This document shows positions 31,982 to 39,150 of a stretch of 39,150 nt of DNA, piece by piece. The notes under the pieces were generated by a model. That model searched no databases and was not told the origin of the DNA. It saw nothing but the letters and a program-made list of their open reading frames with translations. Source of the DNA: JADFOB01 sp964651325. GTDB taxonomy: Bacteria > Planctomycetota > Phycisphaerae > UBA1845. A program made the translations under genes and the position numbers. The DNA lies in contig CAZYXP010000004.1 of NCBI GenBank assembly GCA_964651325.1, positions 1 through 39,150 on the forward strand, read 5' to 3'. The stretch's first letter is position 1; every line of letters starts with the position of its first letter.

Positions 31982-32785
31982 CTATCCTCCAAACGCGGCG
32001 TAGCGGCGCAGGCCGAGGTGCCACATCACGCGCATCGATAAGGCCAGCACGGCCACCCAAACGGCTTGGATAGTGATGATTCGGAGCGCCTCGCCCGTGC
32101 CGACTTTTTGCAGCAGAATCAGCGTCGGGTAGTACGTCTCGTAAGCAAAGGGAAGCACGGTCACCACGCTCTGCACGCCTTCGGGCAGCAGGCTCAGCGG
32201 AAACATATGCCCGCTTAGGAAATACTGCGCCCCCATGAACAAACTCAGGAAGCTCGCCACCTCCAGGAACCAGAAACCCAGCAGCCCGAGCAGCGTGCTG
32301 ACGGCGAAGCCCATGAGGAAGGCGAGCGCGCAGGTGGCCAGCCCCAGCAGGAATTGCACCGCGTTGGGCCAGCCGGGCAGATAGCTTCGGCAGAGCCAAA
32401 AGACCAGCGCGTACGGAATGGCGGCCATCAGAAAATAGACGAGCTTGTGGGCGACGCGGAGCGTGATGGTATACGTCAAGTAATCGATCGGCTGCAGCAG
32501 GTATTTGCGAAGCTCGCCCTCGCGGATGTCGACGGCGATGCCCGAGGCAAGCCGCGGCATGGAGCCGAACGCCCGCGTGATCATAATCAGCAGGTAGTAG
32601 CTGACCATCTGGCCGTACGCCAGACCGCCGACGCGCTGTGCCCCGGCCCCGGTGAAGATGGCGTCCCAAAGCAGGATCGTCGTGATGATGGGGATGAACC
32701 GCAGAAACGTGGCGATGAAAAAGTCGGCGCGGTAGACCAATCGTTCGGAAAGCGCGACTTTGAAGACGATCCAGTACTTACGCAC
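31982..32785 (-). CDS. ABC-2 family permease, first subunit
   Basis: Membrane subunit paired with the next gene. From GTG 32785 (267 residues) it starts VRKYWIVFKVALSERLVYRADFF and has six hydrophobic helices, with VDIREGELRKYLLQPIDYLTY between helices 2 and 3, the equivalent of the GDMDFVLVKPVN segment of its partner. Both subunits are thus 267 residues with parallel layout, suggesting an old duplication and a heterodimeric pore. The GTG overlaps the ATPase stop by 8 bases. The longer ORF to 32998 is an out-of-frame reading through the ATPase gene and is not used. Confidence 0.85.
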   Translation of the reverse strand: MRKYWIVFKVALSERLVYRADFFIATFLRFIPIITTILLWDAIFTGAGAQRVGGLAYGQMVSYYLLIMITRAFGSMPRLASGIAVDIREGELRKYLLQPIDYLTYTITLRVAHKLVYFLMAAIPYALVFWLCRSYLPGWPNAVQFLLGLATCALAFLMGFAVSTLLGLLGFWFLEVASFLSLFMGAQYFLSGHMFPLSLLPEGVQSVVTVLPFAYETYYPTLILLQKVGTGEALRIITIQAVWVAVLALSMRVMWHLGLRRYAAFGG

Positions 32786-33800
32786 CGGCCGGCTCCTGTT
32801 CGAGCCGGGCGGGGTCGTCTTCGTCGGCCGGTTCGCGAAAGACTTCCGCGATGACCTCTTCGATTGGCGGGTCTTCGATGGTGATGTCTTCGATGTCGTA
32901 GCGATCGAGAACTTGGGCGGCCTGCTTCGCCGCCGAGCCGCGGGGCAATCGAAACTTGACGTTGGGCGGCGAGATGTCCACCACGTCGCCGAGTTCATCC
33001 AGCCCTTCGGGGATGGCGCCGCCGCGGAAGCGAATCGTGAGGATTTTGTACCCGGCGAAGCGGTCCATCATTGCGGCCAGCTTGCCGTCGAAGATGATCC
33101 GACCGTGGTTGATGACGATAATCCGGTCGCAGATGGCCTCAACGTCCTGCATGTAATGGCTGGTGAGCATGATCGTCACGCCGCGGCGGCGGTTGTATTC
33201 CCGCAGACATTGCCGGATGTTGGTCTGCGCCACTACGTCCAACCCGATGGTCGGCTCGTCGAGGTAGAGAATTTCCGGGGCGTGGAGCAGGGCGGCGACA
33301 AGCTCCATTTTCATGCGTTCGCCGAGGCTAAGCTCGCGCACGGGTTGATGCAGCAGCTCACCGATTTGCAGCAACTCCGTCAATTCATCGAGGACGCGAT
33401 TGTAGGGCTTGTCCTCGAGCGAATAGATTTCCTTATGAAGCCGAAAGGACTCGGCCGCGGGCAGATCCCACCAGAGTTGGTTTTTCTGGCCCATGAGCAG
33501 CGCGAATCGGCGGCGGTATTCGTTCTTGCGATGCCAGGGCGTAAAGCCCAAGACCTCCGCACTTCCGGCGGTCGGGTAGATCAGCCCGCTGAGCATTTTG
33601 AGTGTGGTCGTCTTGCCGGCGCCGTTGGGGCCGAGAAAACCGACCATCTCGCCCGGCTCAATGTCAAAGCTGATGCCGTCAACGGCGCGGACCTGTTTGT
33701 ACTTCCGGCGAAAAATCGACTTGACGGAGGCGCGCAAGCCCTGCGCCTTCTGGAAGACGCGGTACACCTTAGTCAGATCGCAAACGGATATTACGGGCAT
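32778..33800 (-). CDS. ABC transporter ATP-binding protein (ABC-2 exporter)
   Basis: Nucleotide-binding subunit that powers the two permeases. From ATG 33800 (340 residues): Walker A GPNGAGKT (57-64), Q-loop GQKNQLWWDL, signature LSLGERMKME starting at 157, Walker B ILYLDEPTIGLD around 178-187, and switch LTSHYMQD. After the ATPase core a domain of about 100 residues ends in an acidic tail (PADEDDPARLEQEP), as in exporter ATPases of the daunorubicin-like class. A GTG at 33839 is an alternative start; neither has a strong ribosome site. First gene of a three-gene operon. Confidence 0.92.
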   Translation of the reverse strand: MPVISVCDLTKVYRVFQKAQGLRASVKSIFRRKYKQVRAVDGISFDIEPGEMVGFLGPNGAGKTTTLKMLSGLIYPTAGSAEVLGFTPWHRKNEYRRRFALLMGQKNQLWWDLPAAESFRLHKEIYSLEDKPYNRVLDELTELLQIGELLHQPVRELSLGERMKMELVAALLHAPEILYLDEPTIGLDVVAQTNIRQCLREYNRRRGVTIMLTSHYMQDVEAICDRIIVINHGRIIFDGKLAAMMDRFAGYKILTIRFRGGAIPEGLDELGDVVDISPPNVKFRLPRGSAAKQAAQVLDRYDIEDITIEDPPIEEVIAEVFREPADEDDPARLEQEPAGA

Positions 33801-33875
33801 GTCCGGATCGTACCGAGGCAACGGAGAATAGGAAAGCACGCGATTGGTCGGCGCGATGACGGGGAGGATGTATCA

Positions 33876-34044
33876 ACCACCAAGGCACAAAGGATTAGAA
33901 GATAGGTATGCTCGACGGTTCGGACGGGGTTCGGGGAAGATTTGAAGATTGTAGGAAAAGAGTCAAAGGTCGAAGGTCCAAAGTCGAAAAAGACCTCGGC
34001 AAGCTGCACCTTTCTCCTCCTTGGTGTCTTTGTGCCTTGGTGGT
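33876..34044. repeat. Inverted repeat pair, 17 bp arms
   Basis: ACCACCAAGGCACAAAG (33876-33892) and its exact reverse complement CTTTGTGCCTTGGTGGT (34028-34044) face each other across about 135 bases between the ABC-2 operon and the importer operon. The right arm with its upstream TCCTCCTTGG context recurs at 39045-39074. The spacer contains an AAAGTCGAA-type simple repeat and no gene. Confidence 0.65.
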
Positions 34045-34067
34045 GAAAACTCTTTGGACGCCTCGCG

Positions 34068-35570
34068 TCAATCGGGTTCGTGGCGGAAGGCCATCGCCAT
34101 GAGGATCGCTCCGGGGAGGCTGATGGCCGCGATGATAAGACTCAGCGAGATCAACATGCCATCCTCAAAGCGGTGAAACTTTTCGATGATGATGTGGGCG
34201 ACGGGACTGAAATCGGGAACACGAACCAGCGAGGACGCGGCCACATCGCCCAGCGACAAGGCGGCCACGACGAGGACGACGCCCAGCAGCAGCGACGTCC
34301 GCATCGGGATAATCAGGTATCGCAAAATCTGTCCGCCCGAAGCGCCGTCGATTTGGGCCTGCTCGACGAGGCGATCGGCCTGCTTAGGCTTGATGATGAG
34401 CGCTGCGGCCAGTCCGATCCAGCCGAAACGCGCGGTGTAGGCGACGACGAGAATCGGCCAGTGATCGTACATCCAACCCGTCAGCGTGTGGTTGTAACCA
34501 TGAACCAGCGCGACGCCGATCAGGGCTCCGGGCAACGCACCGAACAGGAGCGACCAGCACAGCGCTATATGGCGCGTGCCGCGAAGACCGATCATGCCGA
34601 CGCCTATCGTCACGACTCCAACTCCGGCCAGGATTCCGATCCCCAGCGAGGCCCCAACGTCCCCTCCGTAGACCGCGACCGCGTCGCGGAATTCGGCGAC
34701 GGAGCCAAGTCTCATCGCAAGCGATCCAATCGGAATCGGCCAGGATAGCAGCAGCACAACAGCGGCGGCGGTGATCCAGCCCATCCCGGAGGCGCGTGAC
34801 GTGTTCTTGCGAATGAGTTGTTCTTGGCTCACGCAATGCCTGCGCCAAAAACGAAGCGCGATCGCGAGGAACATGGCGGTAATCAGCAGCGACCAGAGCG
34901 CGGGAATCAGAGAATCGGTCGCGCGGGTTGATTGCGAGGCCCATGAAAGCAGCTCGGTGGCGTACACCGCGAGTCCGCACGTGTGCGGTACGGAATACTC
35001 GGAAAAAAGCAGCACAGACACCACACAAACGGAAAGGCCGATCGACGGGGACATCGCGTGCAGGATCGTGTGCCGCCAGGCGCGCAGCGGGCTCGTTTCC
35101 AGCAGCGCGGCCTCCAGCGAGTCTACCCCTCGTTGTCTCCACCCCGCCGACAGAATGATGGCATGAACGGGCCAGGCCCAAAGCGACCATGTCCAAATGC
35201 AACGCAACCCAGGCGGCATCTGTTGCGGCAAGATCTGCTGCCAGCCGAAGGCATAGACCATCGGCGTGCAGAGAAGCGTCGCGCCGAGGAGTGCCATGGA
35301 GCCCAGACGCAGGCCTGGCGATAGCTGCCGCCCGCTCAGCGCAACGATGGGAACACTCAGCAACAGGGAAAGAAACGTGGCCGCGGACGCCATCCAAAGC
35401 GTCCGCCAAAGCAAGCCGAGCAGCCTCGGGGACCAAAGGATCGAAAAACCGACCGCGGCATGCTCGCCGGCGCACGTCCACACGAGCGCTCCGGTCGGAT
35501 AGGCCACGGCGACCACAAACAGGGCGATGGCCACTGTCGCCGCCGGTCGAGAAAAAGGGGTCGTGTTCAC
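34068..35570 (-). CDS. Fused ABC importer permease, FbpB/ThiP-like
   Basis: A 500-residue inner-membrane permease with two fused binding-protein-dependent transport domains and about twelve helices, as in FbpB-type ferric-iron and ThiP-type permeases. The cytoplasmic coupling loop of the second half is readable as EQAQIDGASGGQILRYLIIPM (about 422-442). The first half has the weaker LEAALLETSPLRAWRHTILHAM loop (about 152-173). The GTG start overlaps the binding-protein stop as GTGA. No ATPase gene follows in the window, so the transporter must borrow one. Substrate is not settled: see the binding protein. Confidence 0.88.
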   Translation of the reverse strand: MNTTPFSRPAATVAIALFVVAVAYPTGALVWTCAGEHAAVGFSILWSPRLLGLLWRTLWMASAATFLSLLLSVPIVALSGRQLSPGLRLGSMALLGATLLCTPMVYAFGWQQILPQQMPPGLRCIWTWSLWAWPVHAIILSAGWRQRGVDSLEAALLETSPLRAWRHTILHAMSPSIGLSVCVVSVLLFSEYSVPHTCGLAVYATELLSWASQSTRATDSLIPALWSLLITAMFLAIALRFWRRHCVSQEQLIRKNTSRASGMGWITAAAVVLLLSWPIPIGSLAMRLGSVAEFRDAVAVYGGDVGASLGIGILAGVGVVTIGVGMIGLRGTRHIALCWSLLFGALPGALIGVALVHGYNHTLTGWMYDHWPILVVAYTARFGWIGLAAALIIKPKQADRLVEQAQIDGASGGQILRYLIIPMRTSLLLGVVLVVAALSLGDVAASSLVRVPDFSPVAHIIIEKFHRFEDGMLISLSLIIAAISLPGAILMAMAFRHEPD

Positions 35571-36622
35571 CGGAGCAGGATTTCGCGGACGGCTTCCATG
35601 GCCGTTTCCATCGCGTCGGTGATCTTGTCGAAACCGATGCTCGTTTCCGGCGGAAGCTGCATGTCCAGCCGATTGCGAAGCGCCTGGCGTACCGGGATGT
35701 TGTGCGAATCGCTCTTGGCCAACAGAGTCTCCACGTCCGCCGAGATCAGATAATCAACGAGCTTCCGGGCGGCCGCGTTGTCCGGCCGGCCCTTGATGAG
35801 GGCGACGCTGCAAGGAATCAGCAGCGTGCCGCCGTCGCCCATATCGGGATAAACGAACTCCAGCGCGACGCCGGTCTTTTGAGCCACGAACACGTCGTCG
35901 GTATCGGTGGCGGCAAACGCGGCTTGGCCGGAGATCACCCGACGTACCGCCGTACTATTGCCATCTGCAATTTGCCCTCCATGATCGCGGAAGCTCTGAA
36001 GAAACGCGCGGGCGCGCTTGGGCCCCCAGAGGGCAAACATGGCGGAAACATGGCCTCGCGTCGTGCCGAAAAGTGGGTTGGCTATGACGGTGTATTTGGC
36101 GATGCTTGGTTGCGCCATATCCTCCCAGCGGATGGTGCCTTCCTCGGGCGAGGCTCTGGCGGGATCAAACGCAAGCACCCGGCCGCGGAGGGCTAGGGCG
36201 GTCCATAAGTGATTCTTGTCTTTGTATCGCTCAGGGATGTCGGCGGCTGTCTTCGGCTGGTATGGCGAGAGCAACCCTTTACGGGCGAGCAGGATCGTGT
36301 TGAACAGTTCGCTGGACCAAAAGACGTCGGCACGCGGCCGCCCGCTTCGCGACTCGGCCACAATCTTGTTGAACAGCCCCGTCGTCTTACCGGCTTCAGA
36401 ATCAAACGTGACCGCGATGTTTGCCCCCGTCTGCTTCTCGAATCGCTCCAAGATGTCGCGGGCGAACCCCTCGTCTACGCTGCAATAGACGTTGACTATG
36501 CCCTTGCCACCATTCTCGGGCGGCCTTGCGATGGCCGGGGACAGAGCCGCGGAGATTGCGGCTACAACGGTTAGGGCGTGTACGACGCGCGTTTTGAGGC
36601 AAGAGTGAGAAGCATGGATCAT
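35567..36622 (-). CDS. ABC importer substrate-binding protein, Fbp-like family
   Basis: Periplasmic binding protein, 351 residues from ATG 36622, with a signal peptide ending near SPAIA (residue 31). VNVYCSVDEGFARDILERFEKQTG, FWSSELFNTILLARKGLL, NPLFGTTRGHVSAMFALWG and GGTLLIPCSVALIKG match the class of FbpA-like proteins. The adjacent Tyr-Tyr pair that binds Fe(III) in FbpA is not seen; the equivalent place reads AATDTDDVFVAQ, as in relatives of unsettled substrate. Iron is therefore only one possibility. The ORF extends to 36715, but that ATG overlaps a TATAAT box, so it would not be transcribed. Overlaps the permease gene by GTGA. Confidence 0.87.
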   Translation of the reverse strand: MIHASHSCLKTRVVHALTVVAAISAALSPAIARPPENGGKGIVNVYCSVDEGFARDILERFEKQTGANIAVTFDSEAGKTTGLFNKIVAESRSGRPRADVFWSSELFNTILLARKGLLSPYQPKTAADIPERYKDKNHLWTALALRGRVLAFDPARASPEEGTIRWEDMAQPSIAKYTVIANPLFGTTRGHVSAMFALWGPKRARAFLQSFRDHGGQIADGNSTAVRRVISGQAAFAATDTDDVFVAQKTGVALEFVYPDMGDGGTLLIPCSVALIKGRPDNAAARKLVDYLISADVETLLAKSDSHNIPVRQALRNRLDMQLPPETSIGFDKITDAMETAMEAVREILLR

Positions 36623-36713
36623 GGGGAGAACCCTATATCGAGAAAAAATGCGGAGACGAGCGGTCCTGCCGCTGCCATCACAAGGTCGAAGCCAAAACCA
36701 CGGGCCACAATTC

Positions 36714-36742
36714 ATTATACCCCCGAGGCGGCGGGTCGTTGA
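36714..36742 (-). promoter_or_regulatory. Candidate promoter for the importer operon
   Basis: Minus-strand TATAAT (36719-36714) is perfect; 17 bases upstream TCAACG (36742-36737) is a poor -35. The predicted start near 36707 gives an 85-base leader before the binding-protein ATG and supports choosing ATG 36622. The -35 region overlaps that of the tRNA promoter on the other strand. Confidence 0.4.
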
Positions 36743-36767
36743 CGCAATCCGGAGACCTCATTACCAT
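36739..36767 (+). promoter_or_regulatory. Candidate promoter for tRNA-Glu
   Basis: TTGACG (36739-36744), 17-base spacer, TACCAT (36762-36767). The predicted start near 36774 leaves a leader of about 40 bases before the tRNA. Confidence 0.45.
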
Positions 36768-36814
36768 TCCGCCCTGACGATTTCGGCCCCGCCTGGCCGA
36801 TACAGCATCGTGAT

Positions 36815-36887
36815 GCCCCCATCGTCTAGTGGCCTAGGATACCGGCTTTTCATGCCGGCGACAGGGGTTCGAGTCCCCTTGGGGGTG
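36815..36887 (+). tRNA. tRNA-Glu (anticodon TTC)
   Basis: Folds into a full cloverleaf. Acceptor arm GCCCCCA (36815-36821) pairs with TGGGGGT (36880-36886), with one G-T pair at the end. The anticodon stem CCGGC/GCCGG (36842-36846, 36854-36858) encloses TTTTCAT with anticodon TTC at 36849-36851. The T arm AGGGG-TTCGAGT-CCCCT is at 36863-36879. Discriminator base G at 36887, as usual for Glu. The 3' CCA is not encoded (GTT follows). A promoter lies upstream and a terminator directly downstream, so this is a stand-alone transcription unit. Confidence 0.96.
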
Positions 36888-36898
36888 GTTTCCAGGAC

Positions 36899-36928
36899 AC
36901 CGCTTCGGCAATCAACAGCCGAAGCGGT
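36899..36928 (+). terminator. Rho-independent terminator of tRNA-Glu
   Basis: A perfect 10-bp stem CCGCTTCGGC (36900-36909) / GCCGAAGCGG (36918-36927), extended by an A-T pair (36899/36928), with an 8-base loop, followed by TTTAT. It begins 12 bases after the tRNA. Confidence 0.8.
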
Positions 36929-36976
36929 TTATCGCGGGCATCCGGCCCTCGGGCCGCGGGCCTCTTCCACCCGAGC

Positions 36977-36994
36977 CGCGGGCTTCAGCCCGCG
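36977..36994. repeat. CGCGGGC hairpin upstream of polX
   Basis: CGCGGGC (36977-36983), loop TTCA, GCCCGCG (36988-36994). It is identical to the reverse complement of the hairpin at 31095-31112. A degenerate relative precedes it at about 36945-36965. It lies between the tRNA terminator and polX. Confidence 0.65.
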
Positions 36995-37141
36995 CGGCCG
37001 CACATGTCCAACCGAACCGCGCCCGTCAGGAAGCGGCCGGCCCGAGCGGGCCTCAAGCCAAAATCGCCCCAGCCGAACACACCCCAAGGCCACCCCCAAC
37101 AACAAACCTAACGCTACAATGGGATCAGAAAGGACACTCCG

Positions 37142-38950
37142 ATGATCAACAATGAAATCTCCAGGGCGTTCGAGCGTACGGCCGATTTGCTCGAAATAGA
37201 CGGCGCGCAGGGCTTCCGCGTCAATTCCTATCGCCGGGCCGCGCGCACCGTGAAAGACTGCACCGACGACGTGGCCGAACTCATGGCGACCGGAAAGCTC
37301 GAAAACCTGCCCGGCATCGGCAAGGGCACGGCCGAGCGCATCGTACAATTCATCGAGACTGGGCATATCGATGTCTTGGATGAGCTCATGGCCAAGCTAC
37401 CGGCCGGGCTGCCGCAACTTCTGGAAATCCAAGGGCTAGGCCCCAAGAAAGTCGCGATCTTTCATCATGAACTCGGCATCACGGGCATGGCCGATCTGAA
37501 GGAGGCCATCGCCGCCGGCAAGCTGGACGCGCTCAAGGGGTTCGGCAAGACCAGCATTCAAAGAATCACCGACGGCATCGCGTTTCTCGAAAGCAGCGGC
37601 GGGCGAACCCGGCTTGGTGAAACGATGATGACGCTGGAGAAAATCGCCGCGATGGTCGGCGCGTTTCCGGACGTAGATCGCGTGGAGATTGCCGGGTCCG
37701 TTCGAAGGGGGCAGGAAACCAGCGGGGATGGCGATTTGCTCTGCGCGATTCGCGCGGGCGCTTGCGGTAAGGAGATCGTGGATCGATTCGTGCATTTGGA
37801 GCCGGTCACGCGGGTGTTGGCTTCGGGGAATACAAAAGGTTCGGTCATAGTCGACATGGCCAACGGGCGGGCGCTTCAGATTGATCTTCGCGCCGTTGAG
37901 GCCGATTCGTTCGGCGCGGCCTGGCAATATTTCACCGGCTCGAAGGAACACAACGTCCGGCTTCGCGAACGGGCGGTCAAGCGAGGTTGGCGGCTCAATG
38001 AGTATGGCCTGTTCGATGGCGATCAAAGCCTCGCGGGGAAGACGGAAGCGGAAATCTACGAGCGGCTGGATTTGAAATGGATTCCGCCGGAGCTGCGCGA
38101 GGATCGGTACGAATTCGGCGGCGCGTCGGGCCTTGCCGAATTTGATGATCTGGTCACCGTTGCCGACATCCGCGGTGATCTGCACATGCACACCATCGCC
38201 AGCGACGGCAAGTGTACCATCGAGGAAATGGCCGAATCCGCCAAGGCTCGCGGGTATGAATACATCGCCATTTGCGATCATTCCAAAAGCTCGACCATCG
38301 CCAACGGCCTGAGCATCGAGCGCATGGAGCAACACATCGCCGCCATTGGCCGGGCCAACCAGCAGATCGAAGGCATCGAAATCCTCGTCGGGTGCGAATG
38401 CGACATCCTGCCCGACGGCGCCATGGACTATCCCGAAGAAATCCTCGCGCAAACCGACTGGGTCGTCGCCAGCATCCACGCGGCCATGGGGCCGGGGGGG
38501 AAAGCGGCCCCGGGCGGAAAAGGGAGCCCGGAAGGAAAGGCGGCTGCCGGCGGCAAGGCCAAGCTGAGCCCGACCGAGCGGACGATTTCTGCGATGGAGC
38601 ATCGCTACGTTTCGGCGATCGGCCACCCCACCGGTCGGCTGATCAACAAGCGCCCCCCGATGGAGATGGACATGCGCGCGGTGATCGCCGCCGCCAAGCG
38701 CACGGCCACGTTTCTGGAGATCAACGCAAGCTGGTACCGGCTGGATTTGAAGGACGCGCACGTGCGCCAGGCGATCGACGGCGGCGTGATGCTCACCATC
38801 AACACTGATGCCCACCACACCGACAGCTTTGCGTTTCTGCGCTTCGGCATCATGACCGCCCGCCGCGGCGCCGCCCGCAAGAGCGACATTGTCAACACCT
38901 TGACCCTAGCCGAATTACGCAGAGCCATTGCCCGAAAGCGCGCTCGATAA
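37142..38950 (+). CDS. polX: Family X DNA polymerase with PHP domain (PolX)
   Basis: PolX fills short gaps in base-excision repair; its PHP domain is a Mn-dependent 3'-5' exonuclease. The 602-residue protein has an 8-kDa-like helix-hairpin-helix region (LPGIGKGTAERIVQFIETG, 56-74; IQGLGPKKV, 96-104), the polymerase palm with Asp196/Asp198 in SGDGDLL and Asp248 in LQIDLR, and a C-terminal PHP domain with His348/His350 in GDLHMHT, Asp355, His380, Glu419 area, His446, His495 in IGHPTGR, and Asp556/His558 in NTDAHH. Between His446 and the TERTIS segment there is a Gly/Lys/Pro/Ala-rich insertion (about 449-477) not found in the usual family. Start ATG has AGAAAGGA upstream. Confidence 0.95.
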   Translation: MINNEISRAFERTADLLEIDGAQGFRVNSYRRAARTVKDCTDDVAELMATGKLENLPGIGKGTAERIVQFIETGHIDVLDELMAKLPAGLPQLLEIQGLGPKKVAIFHHELGITGMADLKEAIAAGKLDALKGFGKTSIQRITDGIAFLESSGGRTRLGETMMTLEKIAAMVGAFPDVDRVEIAGSVRRGQETSGDGDLLCAIRAGACGKEIVDRFVHLEPVTRVLASGNTKGSVIVDMANGRALQIDLRAVEADSFGAAWQYFTGSKEHNVRLRERAVKRGWRLNEYGLFDGDQSLAGKTEAEIYERLDLKWIPPELREDRYEFGGASGLAEFDDLVTVADIRGDLHMHTIASDGKCTIEEMAESAKARGYEYIAICDHSKSSTIANGLSIERMEQHIAAIGRANQQIEGIEILVGCECDILPDGAMDYPEEILAQTDWVVASIHAAMGPGGKAAPGGKGSPEGKAAAGGKAKLSPTERTISAMEHRYVSAIGHPTGRLINKRPPMEMDMRAVIAAAKRTATFLEINASWYRLDLKDAHVRQAIDGGVMLTINTDAHHTDSFAFLRFGIMTARRGAARKSDIVNTLTLAELRRAIARKRAR

Positions 38951-38953
38951 TCG

Positions 38954-38983
38954 CATCAGAGCCGAGGGCGCAAGCCCGCGGAC
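38954..38983. repeat. GAGCCG hairpin repeat after polX
   Basis: CATCAGAGCCGAGGGC, loop GCAA, then GCCCGCGGAC: the same family as the repeats at 39-120 and 29904-29971, here just four bases after the polX stop. Confidence 0.6.
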
Positions 38984-39044
38984 CTCTTCCTCCCTGCCCG
39001 AAACCTCGCGCCTCACCAACCCCATCAATCCCCACCCTCTCCTC

Positions 39045-39074
39045 CTCTTGGCGTCTTCGTGCCTTGGTGGTGGC
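39045..39074. repeat. TTGGCGTCTTCGTGCCTTGGTGGTG repeat
   Basis: Closely matches the arm and its flank at 34014-34046 (TCCTCC then TTGG-GTCTT-GTGCCTTGGTGGTG), with small changes. The rest of the last 200 bases of the window holds no recognisable gene. Confidence 0.6.
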
Positions 39075-39150
39075 GTTCCTCTCTGGTGCTATACGCGCTG
39101 CGCCGATTTGATCGAAATCCCGCGAAACTTCGCGAATGGCGGATTTTCCT

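Noticed and set aside
31982..32998. Long form (338 residues) of the ABC-2 permease
   Set aside because: The first 71 residues come from reading the ATPase gene in another frame and are low-complexity; GTG 32785 begins the membrane protein sequence.
32760..33905. 381-residue plus-strand ORF opposite the ABC ATPase
   Set aside because: Antisense shadow of a gene with all ABC motifs.
37115..37120. TACAAT as a -10 box for polX
   Set aside because: No -35 match at proper spacing, and the start site would nearly coincide with the ribosome-binding sequence.
37436..38818. 460-residue minus-strand ORF opposite polX
   Set aside because: Antisense shadow; polX has intact catalytic residues of both domains.

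Overview
The window is about 39 kb of GC-rich (roughly 60% by eye) draft bacterial DNA with two 100-base N gaps. Gene content and the many GC-rich hairpin repeats after stop codons resemble Planctomycetota (Phycisphaerae-like) or a neighbouring phylum. That assignment is an inference; no marker here settles it. The presence of lnt, a lipoprotein, mreD, a class B PBP and rodA points to a didermic, peptidoglycan-containing, elongating cell. Nothing looks like phage, plasmid, insertion sequence or CRISPR.

Left part (1-13.4 kb), housekeeping: thiS-thiG (minus strand) with a good promoter buried in an upstream ORF; moeA; then a tightly packed plus-strand run of lnt, a HEAT-repeat lipoprotein, mreD, mrdA (PBP2), rodA and a TrmA/RlmD-type RNA uracil methyltransferase, followed by a small conserved-looking protein and an aldehyde dehydrogenase.

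Middle (13.5-25.4 kb), surface glycan: a GT39-type membrane glycosyltransferase (minus) and a methyltransferase (plus) sit beside an eight-gene minus-strand operon. In transcription order this is SDR nucleotide-sugar enzyme, ArnC-like GT2 with C-terminal membrane helices, methyltransferase, ATP-grasp ligase, DegT-fold aminotransferase, WbqC-like protein, ArnB-like DegT aminotransferase, and ArnT-like GT39. Five of the seven junctions are 4-base ATGA overlaps. The set resembles the Arn lipid-linked amino-sugar pathway with an amide-forming or methylating branch added, and is the best candidate for an undescribed system.

Right part (25.5-39 kb): mutS2 without its Smr domain, a divergent secreted HtrA-type protease, endonuclease V, an alpha/beta hydrolase, an ABC-2 exporter (ATPase plus two 267-residue permeases), a two-gene importer (binding protein plus fused permease, no ATPase), tRNA-Glu with promoter and terminator, and polX with an unusual low-complexity insertion in its PHP domain.

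Three families of short interspersed repeats occupy most spaces after genes. Both N gaps lie inside such repeats and are flanked by identical sequence on each side, so they are probably unjoined contig overlaps rather than missing genes.
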